Shown here: positions 1 through 11,291 of the stretch, piece by piece
Layout of the letters: the number at the start of each line of letters is the position of its first letter
Position numbering within the stretch: the stretch's first letter is position 1
Assembly (NCBI RefSeq): GCF_023631325.1
Contig: NZ_JALQDG010000042.1
Coordinates: 124,001-188,000 of the forward strand
DNA from: Caballeronia sp. INDeC2
Lineage (GTDB): Bacteria > Pseudomonadota > Gammaproteobacteria > Burkholderiales > Burkholderiaceae
Reading direction: 5' to 3'
DNA length: 64,000 bases
Made by a program: the position numbers and the translations under genes
The notes under the pieces: generated by a model
Told to the model about the DNA's origin: nothing
The model's database searches: none
What the model saw: only the letters and a program-made list of their open reading frames with translations

Positions 1-3229
<3,229 letters not shown>

Positions 3230-3509
3230 GTGCGTCTCCAGTATGGCAAAAACCGCGGGTCGGTTGCCTGCATCTCGACGCAGCACGAGGCCGCAACTGC
3301 GGGCTTTCGGATCGCACCTGCAAGAAGGCGTCCTGATGAGTCATTGGATGATGCGAGAGGCTGATCGACGTTCAGCGCTAGCGGCAAATGGACCGCCCTA
3401 CGCGCTCATATCCTCATCTGCAAGGTTAGTCTAATCGAAGCGATCGAGTAGCGTCGACGGGGGTCTCAGGCGCTCTTTTTGCTGTGTCGACAAGACTGGC
3501 GGAGGGCCC

Positions 3510-4418
3510 GTGAAAACTCGTGACATCATAGTCGTGGCGACTTCGACCGGTGGACTGGCCGCGCTCAGCACGCTTATGTCGGCGTGGCCGGCCAATCTTC
3601 CCGCATCGGTGTTCGTCGTGATGCACGTCGGCGTTCAGCCCAGCGTCCTTCCGAAGCTACTCCAACGATCGTGTGCTCTGCGCGTACAACACGCAGAGAA
3701 CGACGTAGCGTTTCACGCTTCCGTGGTTTATGTTGCGCCACCGGACCGCCATCTGGTTCTTCACGACGGCAAAACGCTTCTGAGCGCGGGTCCAAAAGAA
3801 AATTTCACTCGTCCATCGGCTGATCCTTTGTTTCGCTCGGCGGCGATCAATTATGGACCGCGCGTGATCGGGATCGTCCTTACCGGTCATCTGGACGATG
3901 GCGCCGCCGGTCTCAAAGCCGTCGATGCGTGCGGCGGGTTCGTCGCAGTACAGGATCCGGAAGAGTGCGTCGCGCCCGGCATGCCTGAAAACGCATTGCA
4001 CGCGGTCAAGGCGGATGTGGTCGCTTCCGTCGCGGAGATTTCGTCGCTCGTGATGACGTTGCTGGAACAACCTGTCGCAGCGAAGGCCGAGCCGTCGAAC
4101 ACCCAACGCATTGCCGCGATCGAGACTGAAACTGCGTCGACGGGCAGCTCGAGCGTCGACGCGCCGCTTCGCAACAGGTGTCGCACCGGTCATGCGTTTT
4201 CAGGGCTATCGCTCGAAGAAGTACAGCGGCAACAGACCGAGAATGCGCTGTGGTCCATCGTTCGGGCACTGCAGGAGCGCTTGACGGTGGCAAAGCAGCA
4301 ACTCGTCGACGTGGACGATGTGTCGGAACAGGACAAGATCAGCGCGCGAATCAGGAGACTCGTTGCGGCCGATGACGCCGCGTACGGCTTGCTACGCGAT
4401 GCCGTGCACGACGCGTGA
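3510..4418 (+). CDS. Stand-alone CheB-type protein-glutamate methylesterase
   Basis: 302 residues with no receiver domain. The catalytic set of CheB esterases is visible: Ser12 in TSTGG, His39 in VVMHV and Asp130 in LTGHLDDGAAG. After the esterase domain (about 1-190) there is a C-terminal segment with CRTGHAFS and a helical ENALWSIVRALQER stretch. In related proteins this segment is preceded by a CPxC zinc-ribbon half, which I do not see here; only one Cys remains, so the ribbon is probably lost. The GTG start has a good GGAGGG site at 3501-3506. The gene is divergent from the CheB-CheR kinase, which suggests a shared signalling circuit, possibly for non-chemotaxis targets because no chemoreceptor gene is nearby. 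Confidence 0.85.
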   Translation: MKTRDIIVVATSTGGLAALSTLMSAWPANLPASVFVVMHVGVQPSVLPKLLQRSCALRVQHAENDVAFHASVVYVAPPDRHLVLHDGKTLLSAGPKENFTRPSADPLFRSAAINYGPRVIGIVLTGHLDDGAAGLKAVDACGGFVAVQDPEECVAPGMPENALHAVKADVVASVAEISSLVMTLLEQPVAAKAEPSNTQRIAAIETETASTGSSSVDAPLRNRCRTGHAFSGLSLEEVQRQQTENALWSIVRALQERLTVAKQQLVDVDDVSEQDKISARIRRLVAADDAAYGLLRDAVHDA

Positions 4419-4508
4419 GGCCAACGTATTTCGTCGATGCGGCGGCTGAGGATTTCCAAAAAAGTAACCTTGCTACCTTGAAATCGATCGCCTCGAGCTG
4501 GAGTTCCC

Positions 4509-5357
4509 ATGTCCGACACCGAAGCTGGTTCCAATTCGCCTCACCTCAACAAGGGCGAGCAAGAGCAGGCCGCCGACCACTCGACGCCCGCCGCGCTCGT
4601 CATCCACGAAATCGTGCGGGAAGAGGGCGAGGCGGCCATGGAGCGCACGACTTCCGCGCTTACGTGGTCGGCGCTCGCGGCGGGATTGTCGATGGGTTTT
4701 TCGTTCCTCATGCAGGCGGTTCTCGACGGTGAACTTCCCGACACCTCATGGCGGCCGCTCGTATCCGGCCTGGGCTATACGATCGGCTTCGTGATCGTCA
4801 TTCTCGGTCGGCAACAGCTGTTCACGGAGAGCACGCTCAGCGTCGTCCTTCCAGTGCTTACGCGCCGCGATTCGAAAACGGTTCTGGCGGCGCTTCGCCT
4901 ATGGGCGATCGTACTGACGTGGAACCTGATCGGCACGGCCGTCTTCGCGGCGATGCTTCACACGCCCGGCGTGTTCTCCGCGGATGTTCAGGAATCGCTC
5001 GATCGCATCGCCGAGGCGCCGTTTTCCGGCAGCTTCGGCGTGACCGTCGTGCGTGCGGTGCTGGCGGGCTGGCTGATCGCGCTTATGGTATGGCTATTAC
5101 CCAGCGCGCGCTCGGCGCGGCTTCTGACTGTCTTATTGATTACTTATGTCGTTGCCGCTTGCAAGCTGTCCCATGTGATCGCGGGGTCGGTCGAGGGTCT
5201 TTATGCGGTTTTCGGCGGCACGGTCGGGCTGAGCGACTACTTTCTCGTGTTCCTCGTTCCGACTTTCATCGGAAATGTAATCGGGGGCATGTCGCTCGTT
5301 GCGCTCATCAATCACGCGGCAATCGCGCCGGAAATTACGGGCGGCGATGCAACCTAG
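4509..5357 (+). CDS. Formate/nitrite transporter family membrane protein (YfdC-like)
   Basis: 282 residues. A hydrophilic N-terminal stretch of about 50 residues is followed by about six hydrophobic segments, for example the GFVIVILGRQQLFTEST region typical of the FNT fold, where 'G.QLFTE' is a family signature. It resembles the YfdC branch, which has an extended polar N-terminus and no established substrate. GGAG lies just before the ATG. The 3' end overlaps the convergent methyltransferase gene by 23 bp. The location among stress genes suggests monovalent anion or weak-acid handling, but this is inference; the substrate cannot be read from the sequence. Confidence 0.85.
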   Translation: MSDTEAGSNSPHLNKGEQEQAADHSTPAALVIHEIVREEGEAAMERTTSALTWSALAAGLSMGFSFLMQAVLDGELPDTSWRPLVSGLGYTIGFVIVILGRQQLFTESTLSVVLPVLTRRDSKTVLAALRLWAIVLTWNLIGTAVFAAMLHTPGVFSADVQESLDRIAEAPFSGSFGVTVVRAVLAGWLIALMVWLLPSARSARLLTVLLITYVVAACKLSHVIAGSVEGLYAVFGGTVGLSDYFLVFLVPTFIGNVIGGMSLVALINHAAIAPEITGGDAT

Positions 5358-5943
5358 GCGTTCGAAGGGCAAGTGTGAGAATGCGCGCCGGAGGAAGGTT
5401 CAGCCACGTGACCTCGGACGACAACTCGACGAACTCATCGCTGAGATGTCTTGGTGGACCGTAGAGTGCATACGTGAACTGGATCAGCAGCGTTCCGGCC
5501 GGAAGCACGCTGCACCAATGCGCGACCATCGAGCGCGATTCGGCGTAAGGCAACGAACGCAACGGCACGCTCGACACGACGGCATCGACCCGATCATGGT
5601 TCGTCAGAAAGCTGCCGAGGTTCCGTGCATCTCCTTCGATGATTCGAAGCTGCGGGAATCGCGCCCGTAAATGGGCTGCTAACGTCGGGGCGCGCTCGAC
5701 GACGAGTAGACGTTCCGGCCGCACGCCGCGATCGAGCAGGGCCTGCGTTACCGCACCGGTGCCCGCCCCTAATTCCACGACAGGTCCGGTACCCGCAAGC
5801 GGCACCGGCCGCGCCATGGCATCCGCGAGGTGCCGTGAGCTCGGAAAGAAAGCGCCTGCGGACCATGGGTGCAGTAAAGCTTCCCTGAGAAAGACCAGGA
5901 GGTGGCGCAGAACAGTCAGGTTTGAAGCAGGAAGAATCTTCAT
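5335..5943 (-). CDS. Class I SAM-dependent methyltransferase, PmtA-like
   Basis: 202 residues. Motif I of Rossmann-type methyltransferases is clear (VVELGAGTGAVTQAL, about 55-69), followed by an acidic strand end (LLVVERAP) and IIEGDAR. The N-terminal FLREALLHPWSAGAFFPSSRHLADAM resembles phospholipid N-methyltransferases and the rRNA-dimethylase-like group often annotated as PmtA. A phosphatidylethanolamine substrate is plausible but unproven. Start: ATG at 5943 with a weak upstream site. It converges on and overlaps the FNT gene by 23 bp and is divergent from the DUF892 gene. Confidence 0.8.
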   Translation of the reverse strand: MKILPASNLTVLRHLLVFLREALLHPWSAGAFFPSSRHLADAMARPVPLAGTGPVVELGAGTGAVTQALLDRGVRPERLLVVERAPTLAAHLRARFPQLRIIEGDARNLGSFLTNHDRVDAVVSSVPLRSLPYAESRSMVAHWCSVLPAGTLLIQFTYALYGPPRHLSDEFVELSSEVTWLNLPPARILTLALRTPRLHRRP

Positions 5944-5973
5944 CTTTAATGCCTAAGCCGTCTGACGTCGGAT

Positions 5974-5989
5974 GCCGGGTTTTTACCGG
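5974..5989. repeat. Short inverted repeat between divergent genes
   Basis: GCCGG (5974-5978) and CCGGC (5985-5989) flank a six-base T-rich spacer. It lies in the 156-bp divergent region between the methyltransferase start (5943) and the DUF892 start (6100). It could be a small operator or a hairpin in either leader; nothing else supports a function. Confidence 0.3.
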
Positions 5990-6099
5990 CTCAGCATATG
6001 AAGTGCCTGACGCTCTTCGCGTCTTCCGCCCACCCGCTGGCATAGCGATTGCGCCTCAGTACAGGACGCTTAGCGTTCCCAACTACTCAGGAGAAGCCC

Positions 6100-6594
6100 A
6101 TGCCCGCCACGACCCTAAATGACTTGTTCATCCACGCCCTCTCGGACGTCTACAGCGCCGAAAAGCAACTGACCAAAGCGCTTCCGAAGCTGGCCCGTGC
6201 CGCAACGAGTCCCGATCTCGCAGCCGCATTCACGACGCATCTGGAAGAAACGCGTGGACAGGTCGAGCGCATCGATCGAGTGGTCGAAGTGTCCGAACTC
6301 AAGCTCAAGCGCATCAAGTGCGTAGCGATGGAAGGCCTGGTCGAAGAAGGCCAGGAACAGATCGAGGAAATCGAAAAGGGGCCCATTCTCGACGCGGCGC
6401 TGATCGCGGCGGCTCAGAAGGTCGAGCACTATGAGATTGCGACTTACGGAACGCTCGCCACGCTCGCGAAGAAGCTCGGTTATGACGAAGGCATGAAGCT
6501 CCTTCTCGAGACGCTGGAAGAAGAAAAGGCGACCGATGAAAAGCTCACGCTGCTCGCAAAGCAGGAGCTTTCAGAGGCGGAAGTCGGCAAGTGA
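6100..6594 (+). CDS. YciE/YciF-type ferritin-like stress protein (DUF892)
   Basis: 164 residues. The sequence opens with LNDLFIHALSDVYSAEKQLTKALPKLARAA, the hallmark N-terminus of the DUF892 (YciF) family. It continues as long amphipathic helices rich in Glu and His consistent with a ferritin-like four-helix bundle: Glu26-type acids, a YSAEKQ segment, and KVEHYEIATYGTL near residue 108. Family members are induced by osmotic and general stress. I chose ATG 6100 because CAGGAGAAGCCC precedes it; an in-frame ATG at 6049 would add 17 residues with no family match. It is the first gene of a co-oriented run with alcohol dehydrogenase and trehalose synthesis genes. Confidence 0.88.
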   Translation: MPATTLNDLFIHALSDVYSAEKQLTKALPKLARAATSPDLAAAFTTHLEETRGQVERIDRVVEVSELKLKRIKCVAMEGLVEEGQEQIEEIEKGPILDAALIAAAQKVEHYEIATYGTLATLAKKLGYDEGMKLLLETLEEEKATDEKLTLLAKQELSEAEVGK

Positions 6595-6673
6595 TCTGAT
6601 TCGGGGCTTCCGTTGATGACGCCCTTCGCGGCGGAGGCCCTCTCGCTTAACTATCGTCACCGGGAGCAGAAAG

Positions 6674-7843
6674 GTGAAAGCACTGATCTGGCAAGGCAAA
6701 AAAGACATCCGCTATGAAACGGTTCCCGATCCGCAGATAGAAGATCCGCGCGACGCGATCATCAAAGTGTCGAGTTGCGCGATCTGCGGTTCCGACCTGC
6801 ATCTGTTCGATGGCTTCATGCCCGGAATGAAATCGGGCGATGTGATGGGCCACGAATTCATGGGCGAAGTCGTCGAAGTCGGCAAGGAAACCTCCGCGCT
6901 TAAAGTCGGCGACCGGATCGTCGTGCCCTTTACGATCACATGCGGCGAATGCGATCAGTGCAAACGCGGCAATTTTTCCGTATGCGAGCGAAGCAACCGT
7001 AACAAAGACGTAGCCGACAAGCTCTTCGGCCACACCACGGCGGGCCTCTTCGGCTATACACATCTGACTGGCGGCTATCCCGGCGGGCAGGCCGAATATG
7101 TACGCGTGCCTTTCGCCGACAAGACACACGTCAAAATTCCGGACGGCCTCACCGACGAACAAGTGCTCTTTCTCGGTGATATTTTTCCGACCGGCTGGCA
7201 GGCGGCGGTCCAGTGCGACATCCAGCCTACCGATACGGTCGCGATCTGGGGCGCGGGGCCTGTCGGACAGATGGCGATTCGCAGCGCCGTCCTGCTCGGC
7301 GCGAAACAGGTTATCGTGATCGACCGCGTGCCCGAGCGTCTTGCTATGGCGCGTGCAGGCGGGGCCATCGCCATAGACTTCGATAACGAAAGCGTGCTGG
7401 AACGTTTGAGCGAACTCACGCAGGGCAAGGGACCCGAGAAATGTATCGACGCGGTCGGCATGGAGTCGCACGCCACGCGTTCAATCGATGCCATCTACGA
7501 TCGCGCCAAGCAGGCCGTCATGCTCGAAACGGACCGCCCGCATGTGCTGCGCGAGATGATCTACGTCTGTCGTCCCGCCGGTACGTTGTCGGTGCCGGGC
7601 GTGTATGGCGGACTCATCGACAAGATTCCGTTCGGTGCGTCGATGAACAAGGGCCTTACGTGGCGCATGGGGCAAACTCACGTCAAACGATGGACCGACG
7701 ATCTGCTGCGCCGCATCCAGGACGGCCAGATCGATCCGTCGTTCGTGATAACGCATACGTTGCCGCTTTCGGAAGGTGCCGACATGTACACGACGTTCCG
7801 CGACAAGAAGGACGGATGTATCAAGGTCGTCCTCAAGCCGTAA
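6674..7843 (+). CDS. Zinc-dependent alcohol dehydrogenase (formaldehyde-dehydrogenase-like)
   Basis: 389 residues, a medium-chain dehydrogenase/reductase. Catalytic zinc ligands: Cys38 in CAICGSD and His60-Glu61 in GHEFMG. The structural zinc loop has Cys90, Cys93, Cys96 and Cys104 (CGECDQCKRGNFSVC). The nucleotide-binding loop is IWGAGPVGQMAI (about 193-204). The long inserted segment NRNKDVADKLFG and the overall length resemble glutathione-independent formaldehyde dehydrogenase and related enzymes. The substrate is not determined by these motifs. GTG start with GGGAG about 10 bases upstream; it follows the DUF892 gene by 79 bp, probably in the same stress transcription unit. Confidence 0.88.
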   Translation: MKALIWQGKKDIRYETVPDPQIEDPRDAIIKVSSCAICGSDLHLFDGFMPGMKSGDVMGHEFMGEVVEVGKETSALKVGDRIVVPFTITCGECDQCKRGNFSVCERSNRNKDVADKLFGHTTAGLFGYTHLTGGYPGGQAEYVRVPFADKTHVKIPDGLTDEQVLFLGDIFPTGWQAAVQCDIQPTDTVAIWGAGPVGQMAIRSAVLLGAKQVIVIDRVPERLAMARAGGAIAIDFDNESVLERLSELTQGKGPEKCIDAVGMESHATRSIDAIYDRAKQAVMLETDRPHVLREMIYVCRPAGTLSVPGVYGGLIDKIPFGASMNKGLTWRMGQTHVKRWTDDLLRRIQDGQIDPSFVITHTLPLSEGADMYTTFRDKKDGCIKVVLKP

Positions 7844-7880
7844 CTCCTTCCGATGTCGACGAACAAGGTCAGGTGAACAC

Positions 7881-8471
7881 ATGAACCCTCGTAACGATGC
7901 CGCACAGCGTGCCGTTCTTTCCGCAGTCGAGCCGCGCAAGCTCGCACGCGGGCTCGGCTGGTTCAGCGTGGCGTTAGGCGTCGCCGAACTGCTTGCGCCG
8001 AGGACGGTTGCGCGCGCGGCGGGAATCGACGGTAGCCGCGCGCTCGTGCGTCTCTATGGCCTGCGCGAGATTGCGTGCGGCATCGGCATTTTGATGGCGC
8101 GCAATCCTGCGCAGTATGTGTGGGCGCGCGTCGGCGGCGACGTTATCGATATCGCCACCGTCGCTTCGCAGTCCGGCGACGTTACGTCCAACGGCCGGGG
8201 GCGCGCAATCGGCGCGGTCACGAATCTCCTCGCCGTGACAGCGCTCGACGTCTATACGGGCGTGACACTCGCCGCCGACAAATCAACTGAAGCCGCAAAT
8301 GCCGAGACCGAGCGCTATATCACGCTATACAGTATGCGCACCGGCTTTCCGCAGTCGACCGATGAGATGCACGGAGCGGCGCGCGACGACTTCGAAGTGC
8401 CGGCCGACATGCGCACACCCGAGGCTTTGCGCCCGTGGATAAACGGCGCGCCGGATATGAAGTCTCATTAG
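7881..8471 (+). CDS. Small membrane-associated protein, cyclase/dehydrase-like unknown
   Basis: 196 residues, function unknown. Hydrophobic stretches occur near residues 24-40 (LGWFSVALGVAELLAP), 56-72 (LREIACGIGILMA) and 108-128 (GAVTNLLAVTALDVYTG), consistent with a DUF4267-like integral membrane protein. The C-terminal 60 residues are polar and contain TERYITLYSMRTGFP. Similar proteins sit beside alcohol dehydrogenases and DUF892 proteins in stress clusters of related bacteria (recollection, not searched). ATG 7881 was preferred over an upstream in-frame ATG inside the preceding gene; AGGTG lies just before it. Confidence 0.65.
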   Translation: MNPRNDAAQRAVLSAVEPRKLARGLGWFSVALGVAELLAPRTVARAAGIDGSRALVRLYGLREIACGIGILMARNPAQYVWARVGGDVIDIATVASQSGDVTSNGRGRAIGAVTNLLAVTALDVYTGVTLAADKSTEAANAETERYITLYSMRTGFPQSTDEMHGAARDDFEVPADMRTPEALRPWINGAPDMKSH

Positions 8472-8546
8472 AGGCAGCGGTGCCGCTATCAAGACCGATA
8501 AAGTTCTACCTGCGAGATCAGATTCAAATGCCAACCCGAGCCTGAT

Positions 8547-9953
8547 ATGAGCCGTCTGGTGGTCGTATCGAACCGTACCGCCGATCCTCGTAAAGCCGCG
8601 GCAGGCGGCCTCGCGGTTGCGCTGCGGGAAAGCCTCGAACAAACCGGAGGACTGTGGTTCGGCTGGAGCGGCAAACTAAGCGACTCGATAGAAGGCAAAG
8701 CTGTCGACCAGCGTGAACTCGATGTTCACACGAGCGGCAATGTCACCCTGGCGACGCTCGATCTGACCCGCGCGGATCACGACAGCTATTACCTGGGATA
8801 CTCCAACGGTGTGCTCTGGCCAGTGTGCCATTACCGTCTGGATCTCGCGAAGTTCGACACGCGCTTCGCGCAAGGTTATCGGCGCGTGAATCAGTTGTTC
8901 GCGCGCAAGCTGCTGACATTGTTGAAGCCGGACGACATCTTATGGGTGCATGACTATCATCTGATCCCGTTGGCCGCGGAATTGCGTGCGGCCGGCTGCA
9001 ATCATCGCATCGGCTTTTTCCTGCACATTCCAATGCCGCCTCCATTGATCATGGCGGCTATTCCCGAGCACGAATGGCTGATGCGTTCGCTCTTCGCCTA
9101 CGATCTCGTCGGCTTTCAGGCGCAGTCCGATGTCACGCACTTCACGCACTATGTCGAATCGGAGGCCCGGGCCGTGCGCGTGGGTCCGAATCGTCTGCGT
9201 GCGTTCGACCGGATCTTGCAGGTCGGGGCGTATCCGATCGGCATCGATGTCGAGGAGTTCGCGCGCCTCGCCCGAGCGAAGGAAGGGCGCGAAATGTTTG
9301 CGCGCATGCGTGACGAATACTCGCGGCGGCGTTTGCTTCTCGGCGTCGATCGGCTCGATTACTCGAAAGGACTGCCGCAAAGAATTCACGCGTTCCGGCA
9401 ATTGCTTGAGCGCTATCCGGAGAATCGCGACAGCGCCACGCTGATCCAGATCGCATCGCCGAGCCGCGAAGATGTCGGTGCATACGACGACCTTCGCCGC
9501 GAAATGGATAGCCTGTGCGGCGCAATCAACGGTGACTTCGGCGAACTGGACTGGATGCCGGTCAGATACATTCATCGCAATGTGGCCCGCAAACGTCTGC
9601 CGGGACTTTATCGCGCGAGTCGTGTCGCGCTGGTGACGCCGTTGCGCGATGGCATGAACCTGGTGGCGAAGGAGTTCATCGCTGCTCAAGATCCGGCCGA
9701 CCCGGGCATGCTGGTGCTTTCGCGTTTCGCCGGTGCGGCCGAGCAGCTAACGGAAGCGCTGCTCGTCAATCCCTACGATGCGCAGGGCACGGCAGACGCT
9801 ATTCAACGGGCATTGGTCATGCCGCTCGATGAACGCATCAATCGACATGCGGCGCTCGCGGACCGGGTTCGCAAGCAGGATGTCCGATGGTGGTCGGAGA
9901 CGTTTCTAAAGGCGCTTGCGCAGACGGAGAAGAATTCAGCGCGAGTTGATTGA
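8547..9953 (+). CDS. otsA: Alpha,alpha-trehalose-6-phosphate synthase
   Basis: 468 residues, glycosyltransferase family 20. Diagnostic segments: N-terminal LVVVSNRTA with a Gly-Gly loop (AAGGLAVAL), WVHDYHLIPLAAELR, GFFLHIPMPPP, GVDRLDYSKGLPQR and LVTPLRDGMNLVAKEF. Together these give the UDP-glucose and glucose-6-phosphate sites. It makes trehalose-6-phosphate, an osmoprotectant precursor. No otsB phosphatase is encoded nearby, so dephosphorylation must come from elsewhere. The ribosome site is weak. The position between alcohol dehydrogenase/DUF892 and DUF2934 genes supports a general or osmotic stress role. Confidence 0.95.
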   Translation: MSRLVVVSNRTADPRKAAAGGLAVALRESLEQTGGLWFGWSGKLSDSIEGKAVDQRELDVHTSGNVTLATLDLTRADHDSYYLGYSNGVLWPVCHYRLDLAKFDTRFAQGYRRVNQLFARKLLTLLKPDDILWVHDYHLIPLAAELRAAGCNHRIGFFLHIPMPPPLIMAAIPEHEWLMRSLFAYDLVGFQAQSDVTHFTHYVESEARAVRVGPNRLRAFDRILQVGAYPIGIDVEEFARLARAKEGREMFARMRDEYSRRRLLLGVDRLDYSKGLPQRIHAFRQLLERYPENRDSATLIQIASPSREDVGAYDDLRREMDSLCGAINGDFGELDWMPVRYIHRNVARKRLPGLYRASRVALVTPLRDGMNLVAKEFIAAQDPADPGMLVLSRFAGAAEQLTEALLVNPYDAQGTADAIQRALVMPLDERINRHAALADRVRKQDVRWWSETFLKALAQTEKNSARVD

Positions 9954-10020
9954 AATCTTATCGCTCAGGTAAATCGCCTCATCGAGATTCGAGCGACATA
10001 CTTTCAGCGAGGCAAGAGAT

Positions 10021-10236
10021 ATGGACTTTCATATTCCCGAAGACCAAATCCGCTCATGCGCATATCGACTTTGGGTTGACGCCGGGCGGCCGGAAGGTCG
10101 GGCCGAAGAATTCTGGGAGCAGGCACGACTGCAACTCGCGGCGACGGATAAGGCGACCCAATCCGATCTCGTCGAGGATTCGGACGAGTTTGCTGCCGCG
10201 CCCTCAGCGCCGTCGAGCGAAACGAAGGAGGAGTAA
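10021..10236 (+). CDS. DUF2934 family small protein
   Basis: 71 residues. The core IRSCAYRLWVDAGRPEGRAEEFWEQA is the DUF2934 signature (hydrophobic helix, then RPEGR and a W near the end). The tail is acidic and disordered (SETKEE). Function unknown. A paralogue at 27358-27537 shares the same core. The stop codon overlaps the ATG of the next gene by one base (TAATG), so the two are translationally coupled. Confidence 0.8.
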   Translation: MDFHIPEDQIRSCAYRLWVDAGRPEGRAEEFWEQARLQLAATDKATQSDLVEDSDEFAAAPSAPSSETKEE

Positions 10237-10487
10237 TGACAGTGCAAAACTCGACTTACAAGGAATGCAATATCAGCGTCGACGTGACCGGTCCCGATGC
10301 TAGCGGCGCTTATACGGGCTCGTTTGTTATCACGCACGAGGTGGGTGACGCCGACGACGACAAACTATTCACGCCCGTGTGGCGAAGCGCCGCCTACTCC
10401 GAAGCGGAAGCTATCGGTCGCCTCACGCAAATGGCCCAAGACATCATCGATGGCAAAGGGGACGCTTCGGACATTGAGAATGCCTGA
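10236..10487 (+). CDS. Hypothetical protein
   Basis: 83 residues, not recognised. Soluble and acidic; VDVTGPDASGAYTGSFVITHE looks like a beta-rich domain and ATG 10236 is preceded by a strong AAGGAGG site overlapping the end of the DUF2934 gene. Third codon positions are GC-rich like the neighbours. The one-base overlap and shared strand make it part of the same stress-associated unit. Confidence 0.7.
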   Translation: MTVQNSTYKECNISVDVTGPDASGAYTGSFVITHEVGDADDDKLFTPVWRSAAYSEAEAIGRLTQMAQDIIDGKGDASDIENA

Positions 10488-10531
10488 CTAGAAAAACAGC
10501 GCCCCCGCATCTTGCCGCCTGGACTCATCGC

Positions 10532-10966
10532 TCAGTCGTGACGATGCCGTTTGTGATGCTTGCCGTGATGCCCGCGGCCATAGTCATCCGAATAGGAATT
10601 CGAGCGCGAGACATTCCCGCCCAGCGCCGCACCAGCACCGCCGCCGAGCGCCGCGCCGATCAGTCCGCCGCCGGGACCGCCCATCGCATTGCCCGCAGCC
10701 GTGCCCGCACCGCCGCCCAGCGCCCCGCCCACGATCGCGCCCGTGCGTTCGCGACGGTTCGACGTGACCGCACCGCCAGCCCCGCCGCCCACTGCGCCTC
10801 CGAGCACCGCGCCCGTACTGCCGCCCACGGCGCTGCCCAACGCTGCCCCGGCTACGCCGCCGAGCGCGCCGCCTAGCGCGTTGTTCATGTCGCCAGCGAA
10901 GGCCGGCAACGAGGCCGCAGCCGTGAGCGCTGCGACAGCAATAAGCTGAATGATTCGTTTGGACAT
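10532..10966 (-). CDS. Secreted glycine-zipper protein
   Basis: 144 residues. A signal peptide (about 1-24, ending LPAFA) precedes a long Gly/Ala repeat of GGALGGVAGAALG-type units with small residues every fourth position, the glycine-zipper pattern of outer-membrane or surface proteins. The C-terminus is basic and His-rich (HHGKHHKRHRHD), possibly metal-binding. Function unknown. It is convergent with the preceding gene; its promoter must lie in the 325-bp gap to its right. Confidence 0.8.
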   Translation of the reverse strand: MSKRIIQLIAVAALTAAASLPAFAGDMNNALGGALGGVAGAALGSAVGGSTGAVLGGAVGGGAGGAVTSNRRERTGAIVGGALGGGAGTAAGNAMGGPGGGLIGAALGGGAGAALGGNVSRSNSYSDDYGRGHHGKHHKRHRHD

Positions 10967-11291
10967 TGTTCGTACTTTTGTTTAGACGGCGCCGAGTATA
11001 ACCGCAGCTTCGAAAGGCTTTCGTAACACCGCCTATGGATCTCGGTAAGAGCTGTAACAAAGCGAAGTTGTCCATTCACGATAATGAATCGATATCGCAA
11101 TTTTTTCTAACTGTTCCTTATCGTTGTTCTCCAGCACGATGCTTTCGTGCTTTCCTGAAGAATTCCGCGGCACCCAATAACGGCACGCTTATCGGCGCGT
11201 CGCACGACTCCGCACGCGTATGCGACGAACGCATCGGTTTCTCAGCACATCAAGCGCCGCACGAGCGCAATGACACATATCGGAGACAGAC
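10967..11291. other. Intergenic region, divergent promoters
   Basis: 325 bases with no convincing gene, lying between the minus-strand glycine-zipper gene and the plus-strand oxalate antiporter gene, so it should hold both promoters. I see a 13-base palindrome CGAAAG-G-CTTTCG at 11011-11023 and an AT-rich stretch at 11080-11120 containing CGATATC (11090-11096), which matches the core of the palindrome in the oxc promoter. GGAGACAGAC precedes the antiporter ATG. Confidence 0.6.

Noticed and set aside
5974..5989. Treating the GCCGG/CCGGC repeat as a terminator
   Set aside because: It lies between divergent genes, upstream of both, so there is no transcript to end there; kept only as a weak repeat.
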